A stretch of 7,831 bases of DNA. It comes from JBFGJY01 sp041576975. GTDB lineage: Bacteria > Pseudomonadota > Gammaproteobacteria > UBA4575. Shown here piece after piece: positions 1-4,461 of the stretch. The translations under genes were made by a program, and so were the position numbers. Below the pieces are notes generated by a model. The model was not told where the DNA came from, ran no database searches, and was given only the letters and a program-made list of their open reading frames with translations. The DNA is taken from the NCBI GenBank assembly GCA_041576975.1, contig JBFGJY010000087.1, positions 1 to 7,831 on the forward strand, written 5' to 3'. Numbering within the stretch: position 1 is the first letter of the stretch; the number at the start of each line of letters is the position of its first letter.

Positions 1-119
1 ACGCGTTCAAAATCTAGTTCAAACCAGTTGGCTAATAAAATATGTATGGGATATGCAAGTAGCGCTCCACCAAAAAGAGCAAACGCAAAAAAAGCAATAA
101 ATGCAATGAGTACAGGCAT
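1..119 (-). CDS. N-terminal fragment of a hydrophobic membrane protein (runs off the window)
   Basis: Reading the minus strand from the ATG at 119-117 gives 39 uninterrupted codons to the window edge. The protein begins MPVLIAFIAFFAFALFGGAL and continues to ...NWFELDFER. Residues 3-30 are almost entirely hydrophobic, as in a membrane segment near the N terminus, followed by an aromatic and acidic stretch. An in-frame stop (TAG, at 161-159) lies upstream with no other start codon between, so this start is well determined, although no Shine-Dalgarno sequence is visible. The gene is divergent from tRNA-Leu, with 116 bases between them. The N terminus loosely recalls CPBP-family intramembrane proteases, but too little is present to name it; the catalytic part would lie outside the window. 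The protein-like composition supports a real gene. Confidence 0.55.
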   Translation of the reverse strand, partial: MPVLIAFIAFFAFALFGGALLAYPIHILLANWFELDFER

Positions 120-167
120 AAGTAATATTTGGTTACAGCATAGTGAGCTGACTTTATGCTAGTCCGC

Positions 168-195
168 GTTAGTGAAATTGAATTTCAGTTATAAT
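168..195 (+). promoter_or_regulatory. Possible promoter of tRNA-Leu
   Basis: A perfect -10 hexamer TATAAT lies at 190-195, about 40 bases before the mature tRNA-Leu 5' end, leaving a short 5' leader for RNase P to remove. The matching -35 position is poor (GTTAGT-like, 168-173, spacer 16). A small dyad TGAAATT-G-AATTTCA (173-187) fills the spacer. Only the -10 is convincing. Confidence 0.35.
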
Positions 196-234
196 TAAGG
201 GTAACTCATATTAAAGTGATGTGTTAATAAAGAT

Positions 235-320
<86 letters not shown>

Positions 321-345
321 AGTTTCGTGTAAATTATTAGTAATT

Positions 346-370
346 AGCACGATAGGCTATAGCTAGCATG
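346..370 (+). repeat. Leader repeat, copy 1 (partial)
   Basis: This 25-base segment matches 741-765 of copy 4 at 21 of 25 positions without gaps, sharing the core GATAGGCTAT. Its centre, GCTATAGC (356-363), is a perfect palindrome. Similarity to the other copies fades on both sides, so it is a partial or more eroded member of the family. Confidence 0.55.
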
Positions 371-388
371 TATAAAACTTAAAACAAT

Positions 389-449
389 ATGTATCAAGCA
401 CGATAGATTACAGGCAGCAATGATTACAGGGCATTAATTATAAGAGGAA
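389..449 (+). repeat. Leader repeat, copy 2
   Basis: This is a 61-base unit beginning ATGTATCAAGCACGATAG and ending TAAGAGGAA. Without gaps it matches copy 3 (588-648) at 43 of 61 positions, and its first 50 bases match copy 4 (733-782) at 38 of 50 positions. It contains the internal near-repeat GATTACAGG/GATTACAGG (406-414 is GATTACAGG; 422-430 is GATTACAGG). Confidence 0.75.
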
Positions 450-527
450 ATTATATAAGTCTAGCAGCGTACTAACTAGCAGGTTGATTTTGTGGGCAGT
501 GTAGTTTTATCTAGCGCTAAACAAATT

Positions 528-556
528 TTGCAAATTAACAGTTTTGGCAATATAGA
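528..556 (+). promoter_or_regulatory. Weak candidate promoter for tig-clpP
   Basis: TTGCAA (528-533) and TATAGA (551-556) are separated by 17 bases; each matches four of six consensus bases. This is the best sigma-70-like pair I could find in the 514-base leader. It would give a transcript with a leader of about 270 bases. The pair may be chance in AT-rich DNA. Confidence 0.25.
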
Positions 557-587
557 TTGGCCTAGCGCAAGTGGATATATAAATTAT

Positions 588-648
588 ATGTATTCAACAT
601 GGTTGATTATAGTTAGTATGGTTTACAGAACCTTTATTGTAAGAGGAA
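588..648 (+). repeat. Leader repeat, copy 3
   Basis: This 61-base unit aligns without gaps to copy 2 (389-449), exactly 199 bases downstream, with 43 identical positions. The best-preserved part is its 3' end, TAAGAGGAA. Its last bases form the 5' arm of the stem-loop at 642-671. Confidence 0.7.
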
Positions 649-671
649 GATCATTTTGATCTGGTGCCTCT
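642..671 (+). promoter_or_regulatory. Stem-loop in the tig leader
   Basis: The outer stem AGAGG (642-646)/CCTCT (667-671) and the inner stem AGATCA (648-653)/TGATCT (657-662) flank a TTT loop, with one unpaired base on the 5' side and four (GGTG) on the 3' side. Eleven Watson-Crick pairs within 30 bases are unlikely by chance in this AT-rich stretch. The 3' side is followed by AAAGCATG rather than a T-run, so it is not an intrinsic terminator on the + strand. It may be an mRNA leader structure or a protein-binding dyad. Confidence 0.45.
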
Positions 672-732
672 AAAGCATGTTGATTGTGCGAGTAAAAATA
701 AAGCTTCCAACACTGCTATTTGTGAAAATTTG

Positions 733-782
733 GTGTATCAAGCAAGATAGGCTATGGCAAGCAAGGATTACAGCACCTTAAT
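733..782 (+). repeat. Leader repeat, copy 4
   Basis: This 50-base unit begins GTGTATCAAGCAAGATAGG and matches copy 2 (389-438) at 38 of 50 positions without gaps. It also matches copy 1 at 21 of 25 positions over the central part. The AAGAGGAA end of copies 2 and 3 is lost here. It ends about 50 bases before the tig start codon. Confidence 0.75.
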
Positions 783-834
783 ATACTCAAATTAATAAAA
801 TGATGAACAAGGCGTTTTACGTATAGCAACAATT

Positions 835-2127
835 ATGCATGTATCTTTAGAAACTACAGGTGCACTAGAGCGCAAGATGACGGTGGAGGTGCCGGCTGAA
901 AAAGTTACTTCCGCGATAGAGCAAAGATTACAAAAAATGACCCGGCAGGTGAAGATCTCAGGATTTCGTCCTGGGAAAGTTCCTTTACATATAGTACGAC
1001 AGCGTTTTGGTAAACAGGTGTTTCAAGAAGTTGTCGCGGATACAATGCAATCGAGTTATCAAGAAGCTATACACCAGGAAAAATTACGTCCTGCAGGTAG
1101 CCCACAGATCGAGCCATTAAATTTAGAAACTGATCAAGATTTGAAATACATTGCCACGTTCGAAGTTTATCCTGAAATTAATTTAACAGATACAAGTGAG
1201 TTTGAAATAGAAATTGCAGATGTTGAGATTAGCGATAGCGATATCGATAATATGCTTGAAAAATTGCGTAAACCAAAAATGCGATGGAGCGAAGTAGATC
1301 GAGAGGCTATGAATGATGATCAAGTCACAATAGATTTTAAAGGCACAATTGACGGAGAATTGTTTCCAGGTGGAAGTCAAGATAATTTTTCTTTTGTAGT
1401 TGGTGGTAGCACCTTGCTACCAGAGTTTGAAAAGCAGCTTTATGGTGTAAAAAAAGATGAAGTAAAGTCATTTGATGTTACATTTCCAGAAGACTACATG
1501 CAGCAAGAGTTAGCTGAAAAAGTTGCGACTTTTGAGGTAAAGGTAAAAAAAATAGAAGAAGGTAAATTACCTGAATTTGACGAGGCTTTTGTTAAAGAAT
1601 TTGGCATTGAAGATGGTAATTTGGATTCTTTAAAAGAACAGCTTAAAAAAAACATGAGTGTTGAACTTGAGCAACGTAAAAAGGCATTTGTGAAGGATCA
1701 AGTCATGCAATGCCTTTATGAATCTAACAAATGTGAAATTCCTGGCGCACTAGTAATTCAAGAAATTCAGGCGCTTCGCAAGCAAAGTATGAGTAATATG
1801 AATATTAAGGACGAATCTAAATTACCAGATTCCTTATTTGAAGAAGAGGCAAAACGAAGAATATCACTAGGACTGATTATTGGTGAAATCGTGCAAAAAA
1901 ATGAAATACAGTTGGATAATGAGAAAGTAAATGATCAGCTAAATATGATGGCATCAAGTTACACTAAACCAGAAGAAGTGATTCAATACTATCGAAACAA
2001 TCTTCAAGCTATGGCAAGTATCGAATCACTAGTAATGGAAGAACAAGTGGTAGACTGGGTGCTTAATAAAGCCAAAAAAACTTCTAAATCATTTGCATTC
2101 GACGAATTCGTAAATAAACAAGTTTAA
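835..2127 (+). CDS. tig: Trigger factor, ribosome-bound chaperone and peptidyl-prolyl isomerase
   Basis: Trigger factor binds the large ribosomal subunit near the exit tunnel and shields nascent cytosolic proteins. The 430-residue product has the usual length and three-part layout. The N-terminal ribosome-binding domain (about 1-115) carries the signature G43-F-R-P-G-K48. An FKBP-type isomerase domain spans about 161-246 (VTIDFKGTIDG, later FSFVVGG). The C-terminal helical arms run to residue 430. The start fits the family well: MHVSLETTGALERK aligns with the E. coli N terminus MQVSVETTQGLGRR. An in-frame stop at 796-798 and no intervening ATG exclude a longer form. There is no Shine-Dalgarno sequence near the start (only AAGG about 20 bases upstream), which is odd for an abundant protein. 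clpP follows after 25 bases, so the two are probably one transcript. Identification is secure; the function is known from the family. Confidence 0.97.
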   Translation: MHVSLETTGALERKMTVEVPAEKVTSAIEQRLQKMTRQVKISGFRPGKVPLHIVRQRFGKQVFQEVVADTMQSSYQEAIHQEKLRPAGSPQIEPLNLETDQDLKYIATFEVYPEINLTDTSEFEIEIADVEISDSDIDNMLEKLRKPKMRWSEVDREAMNDDQVTIDFKGTIDGELFPGGSQDNFSFVVGGSTLLPEFEKQLYGVKKDEVKSFDVTFPEDYMQQELAEKVATFEVKVKKIEEGKLPEFDEAFVKEFGIEDGNLDSLKEQLKKNMSVELEQRKKAFVKDQVMQCLYESNKCEIPGALVIQEIQALRKQSMSNMNIKDESKLPDSLFEEEAKRRISLGLIIGEIVQKNEIQLDNEKVNDQLNMMASSYTKPEEVIQYYRNNLQAMASIESLVMEEQVVDWVLNKAKKTSKSFAFDEFVNKQV

Positions 2128-2140
2128 TACATTACTTAAT

Positions 2141-2144
2141 AGGA
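2141..2144 (+). promoter_or_regulatory. Ribosome binding site that decides the clpP start
   Basis: AGGA at 2141-2144 lies eight bases before the ATG at 2153, an ideal distance. The in-frame ATG at 2144 overlaps this site and has no ribosome binding sequence of its own, so 2153 is the better start. Confidence 0.6.
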
Positions 2145-2152
2145 TGGCTGTC

Positions 2153-2797
2153 ATGGGAAAAAATCATTCAAACTCTGGAAGTCTAGATACACAAGCATTA
2201 AATCTTGTGCCAATGGTAGTAGAGCAATCTGCGCGTGGTGAACGTGCGTATGATATATATTCGCGTTTATTAAAAGAACGAGTGATTTTTATAGTTGGAC
2301 CAATAGAAGATCAAATGGCTAATTTGGTTGTAGCACAACTATTATTTCTAGAATCCGAAAATCCAGACAAAGACATTTCTGTTTATATTAATTCACCAGG
2401 TGGATCTGTAAGTGCAGGTATGGCGATATATGACACGATGCAGTTTACTAATCCCGACATCAGTACCTTGTGTGTAGGACAAGCTGCAAGCATGGGAGGA
2501 TTATTGTTAGCAGGTGGTGCTAAAAATAAACGTTATGCATTACCACATTCACGGGTAATGATTCACCAACCACTAGGCGGCTTTCAAGGACAAGCTACTG
2601 ATATTGATATCCATGCAAGGGAAATCTTAAAGATTCGCGAAGAATTGAACCAAGTGTTGGCTCATCACACAGGTCAACCCATAGAGCGGATTGCTCAAGA
2701 TACAGAACGAGATCACTTTTTAAATAGTGTCGAGGCTAAAGAATATGGGTTAATTGATGAAGTATTGGACAAACGCAAGGAAAAGCCTACCAGCTAA
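2153..2797 (+). CDS. clpP: ATP-dependent Clp protease proteolytic subunit ClpP
   Basis: ClpP is the serine peptidase whose two stacked heptameric rings form the degradation chamber served by ClpX (and ClpA) in the cytoplasm. The product is 214 residues from the ATG at 2153; an ATG three codons earlier (2144) would give 217. The catalytic triad is intact: Ser113 in GQAASMGG, His138 in MIHQP, and Asp187 in DTERDHF. The substrate-binding stretch INSPGGSVSAG lies at 79-89. The N terminus is a short variable propeptide preceding ALNLVPMVVEQ, the conserved start of mature ClpP; in E. coli this propeptide is removed autocatalytically. The gene lies 25 bases after tig and 200 bases before clpX. I saw no convincing heat-shock promoter directly before it, so expression probably depends on the tig transcript. 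Identification is secure; the exact start is a judgement. Confidence 0.96.
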   Translation: MGKNHSNSGSLDTQALNLVPMVVEQSARGERAYDIYSRLLKERVIFIVGPIEDQMANLVVAQLLFLESENPDKDISVYINSPGGSVSAGMAIYDTMQFTNPDISTLCVGQAASMGGLLLAGGAKNKRYALPHSRVMIHQPLGGFQGQATDIDIHAREILKIREELNQVLAHHTGQPIERIAQDTERDHFLNSVEAKEYGLIDEVLDKRKEKPTS

Positions 2798-2916
2798 GCA
2801 TAAAAGTACCACCTGTTATCAGTAAGTTGGGATGCTGGTTGAATTTTGTCCAGTATTAGCGCTGCATAATATTTCAAAAAAGCGTATAGTTATGCTAACT
2901 AGAGCCATTAATCCCT

Positions 2917-2939
2917 GTGGAATTTCAGTATTATTCCAC
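2917..2939 (+). promoter_or_regulatory. Inverted repeat touching the clpX heat-shock promoter
   Basis: GTGGAAT (2917-2923) and ATTCCAC (2933-2939) form a perfect 7-base dyad with a 9-base centre. The last base is the C of the CTTGAAA -35 element that follows. No T-run follows, so it is not a terminator. It could be an operator or the 3' fold of the clpP transcript. Confidence 0.4.
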
Positions 2940-2967
2940 TTGAAACTTAAAGCAAATATCGGCATCT
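2939..2967 (+). promoter_or_regulatory. Sigma-32 (heat-shock) promoter of clpX
   Basis: A perfect -35 CTTGAAA (2939-2945) is followed, 14 bases after it, by CGGCATCT (2960-2967). The sigma-32 consensus is CTTGAAA, then CCCCATNT after a spacer of that length. The -10 differs at two C positions. Predicted transcription starts near 2972-2975, leaving a leader of about 25 bases. The promoter of lon has the same arrangement. Confidence 0.6.
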
Positions 2968-2997
2968 TTAGTTTTAATAGATGCGCGGTAAGTTACT

Positions 2998-4281
2998 ATG
3001 AGTGACGACAATACAACCAAGGATCAGGACAGCGGCAAGCTTCTCTATTGTTCTTTTTGTGGCAAAAGCCAACATGAGGTACGTAAACTTATAGCTGGCC
3101 CATCAGTTTTCATTTGTGACGAATGTGTCGAATTATGTAACGACATTATTCGAGAGGAGATGCAAGACCAATCTCCTGCAGGAAGTGCAAAGCTTCCAAA
3201 ACCAGTTGAGATCAATTCCATTCTTGATGAATATGTTATTGGTCAGGACCGTGCCAAGAAGGTCCTATCAGTTGCTGTATATAACCACTATAAAAGACTC
3301 GATGCTCGAAGCACGAGTAAAAATGTGGTCGAATTAGCAAAAAGTAACATTCTTTTGGTTGGCCCTACCGGTTCAGGAAAAACATTATTAGCTGAAACAC
3401 TCGCGCGTTTGTTAAATGTTCCGTTTACGATTGCAGATGCAACGACCTTAACCGAAGCAGGTTATGTTGGTGAAGATGTTGAAAACATTATTCAGAAGCT
3501 ACTACAGAAATGTGATTACGATGTTGATAAAGCACAAACTGGAATTGTGTATATTGATGAGATCGATAAGATTTCTCGTAAGTCAGATAATCCTTCTATC
3601 ACTCGTGATGTGTCCGGTGAAGGTGTACAACAAGCTCTATTGAAGTTGATTGAAGGTACCATCGCGTCGGTACCCCCACAAGGTGGCCGTAAGCATCCAC
3701 AGCAAGAATTTTTGCAAGTAGATACTGGTAATATTCTGTTCATTTGTGGAGGTGCGTTTGCTGGACTCGATAAAGTTATTCTTGACCGAACTGAAAAAGG
3801 CGGCATAGGCTTTTCTGCTGAAGTACGCAGCAAAGACAATGCGATCAAAATAGGTGAAATTTTGCATAATGTTGAACCAGAAGATTTAATAAAATATGGA
3901 CTTATCCCAGAATTTGTTGGCCGTCTGCCAGTTGTTGCAACTTTAGAAGAGCTAGACGAAGAAGCGCTGGTGCGAATTTTGACTGAACCGAAGAACGCAA
4001 TTACCAAACAATATAATCGTTTGTTTGAAATGGAAGGTGTAAATATTGAGTTTCGTGAAAATGCCCTTTATGCAGTTGCGCGTAAAGCCATGGATCGTAA
4101 AACCGGCGCAAGAGGGTTGCGAACTATTCTAGAGAATGTGCTATTGGATACGATGTACGATATACCTTCGCAAACTAGTATTAGCAAGGTAGTGGTTGAT
4201 GAATCGGTCATACTTGGGGATTCGAAACCCTATTTGATTTATGAAGGTTCAGAGTACGAAAAAGCGGCGTCAGACGATTGA
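2998..4281 (+). CDS. clpX: ATP-dependent Clp protease ATP-binding subunit ClpX
   Basis: ClpX is the hexameric AAA+ unfoldase that recognises degrons (including ssrA tags), unfolds proteins and threads them into ClpP. The product has 427 residues, a normal length. The N-terminal zinc-binding domain shows Cys18, Cys21, Cys40 and Cys43 (CSFC...CDEC). Walker A is GPTGSGKT (122-129); the pore-1 loop GYVG (155-158) grips substrate; Walker B ends VYIDE (184-188). The RKH pore loop is at 231-233. The IGF loop at 270-272, which docks onto ClpP, is intact, so it should partner the adjacent clpP product. The sensor-2 motif GARGLR is at 370-375. A weak GGTAAG ribosome binding site lies five bases before the ATG. 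A heat-shock promoter is predicted immediately upstream, so clpX can be transcribed apart from clpP. Identification is secure. Confidence 0.97.
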   Translation: MSDDNTTKDQDSGKLLYCSFCGKSQHEVRKLIAGPSVFICDECVELCNDIIREEMQDQSPAGSAKLPKPVEINSILDEYVIGQDRAKKVLSVAVYNHYKRLDARSTSKNVVELAKSNILLVGPTGSGKTLLAETLARLLNVPFTIADATTLTEAGYVGEDVENIIQKLLQKCDYDVDKAQTGIVYIDEIDKISRKSDNPSITRDVSGEGVQQALLKLIEGTIASVPPQGGRKHPQQEFLQVDTGNILFICGGAFAGLDKVILDRTEKGGIGFSAEVRSKDNAIKIGEILHNVEPEDLIKYGLIPEFVGRLPVVATLEELDEEALVRILTEPKNAITKQYNRLFEMEGVNIEFRENALYAVARKAMDRKTGARGLRTILENVLLDTMYDIPSQTSISKVVVDESVILGDSKPYLIYEGSEYEKAASDD

Positions 4282-4311
4282 ACTATATCTAAATGAGCGT
4301 TCAAGCTCATT
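4278..4311 (+). promoter_or_regulatory. RNA fold at the clpX stop codon with competing pairings
   Basis: AATGAGC (4292-4298) pairs perfectly with GCTCATT (4305-4311), leaving a six-base loop GTTCAA (4299-4304). That whole loop is complementary to TTGAAC (4278-4283), which contains the clpX TGA stop. The two pairings would compete or form a partial pseudoknot. No T-run follows, so it is not a standard terminator. It may stabilise the mRNA 3' end or attenuate read-through into lon. Confidence 0.45.
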
Positions 4312-4337
4312 ACTACACCCGATTGTACCCAAAAGGC

Positions 4338-4366
4338 CTTGAATTCTTATCTAAATGCCTCCATGT
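4338..4366 (+). promoter_or_regulatory. Sigma-32 (heat-shock) promoter of lon
   Basis: CTTGAAT (4338-4344) is followed, after 14 bases, by CTCCATGT (4359-4366), which matches the sigma-32 -10 CCCCATNT at all but one position. Its -35 has one change from CTTGAAA. Predicted transcription starts near 4371-4374, giving a leader of about 90 bases. E. coli lon is a known sigma-32 gene, which supports the call. Confidence 0.7.
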
Positions 4367-4402
4367 TAGTGGTTATTAATGTATACATATGAGCCAGACT
4401 AT

Positions 4403-4423
4403 TTAGTTGAATAATACAACTAA
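4403..4423 (+). repeat. Inverted repeat in the lon leader
   Basis: TTAGTTG (4403-4409) and CAACTAA (4417-4423) form a perfect 7-base dyad around AATAATA, 38 bases before the lon start and downstream of the predicted heat-shock start. A second palindrome, ATGTATACAT (4379-4388), lies between promoter and dyad. The dyad could fold in the mRNA or bind a dimeric regulator. It also overlaps a weak sigma-70-like pair (TTGAAT 4407-4412, TATTCT 4429-4434). Confidence 0.4.
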
Positions 4424-4461
4424 TTTACTATTCTACGCGCCTACCCAAGAGACGATTTCAT

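Larger units (their letters stand above)
321..834 (+). other. 514-base gene-free leader between tRNA-Leu and tig, filled with diverged repeats
   Basis: No open reading frame of meaningful length with a ribosome binding site is seen on either strand. The stretch is AT-rich. It contains at least three clear and one shorter member of a diverged direct-repeat family (listed separately), a compact stem-loop at 642-671, and one weak candidate promoter at 528-556. A further very degraded copy may lie around 547-588. No Rho-independent terminator is visible after tRNA-Leu, so read-through towards tig cannot be excluded. Confidence 0.7.

Noticed and set aside
588..659. A 23-codon open frame over leader repeat copy 3, and the shared short frame M/V-Y-Q-A-R-stop at the start of copies 2 and 4
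   Set aside because: There are no ribosome binding sites. The short peptides follow simply from repeat similarity, and copy 3 does not keep the frame.
346..782. CRISPR array
   Set aside because: The copies are diverged, spacers are irregular (from about 20 to about 140 bases), and no cas genes are present.
1661..1689. Sigma-32-like TTGAAC-N15-AGGCATTT inside tig that could serve clpP
   Set aside because: The -10 match is poor, it lies in conserved coding sequence, and it is over 450 bases from clpP.
3516..4007. Minus-strand open frame of 163 codons inside clpX
   Set aside because: It lies wholly antisense to strongly conserved ClpX coding sequence, and its serine- and proline-rich product looks like a codon-bias shadow.
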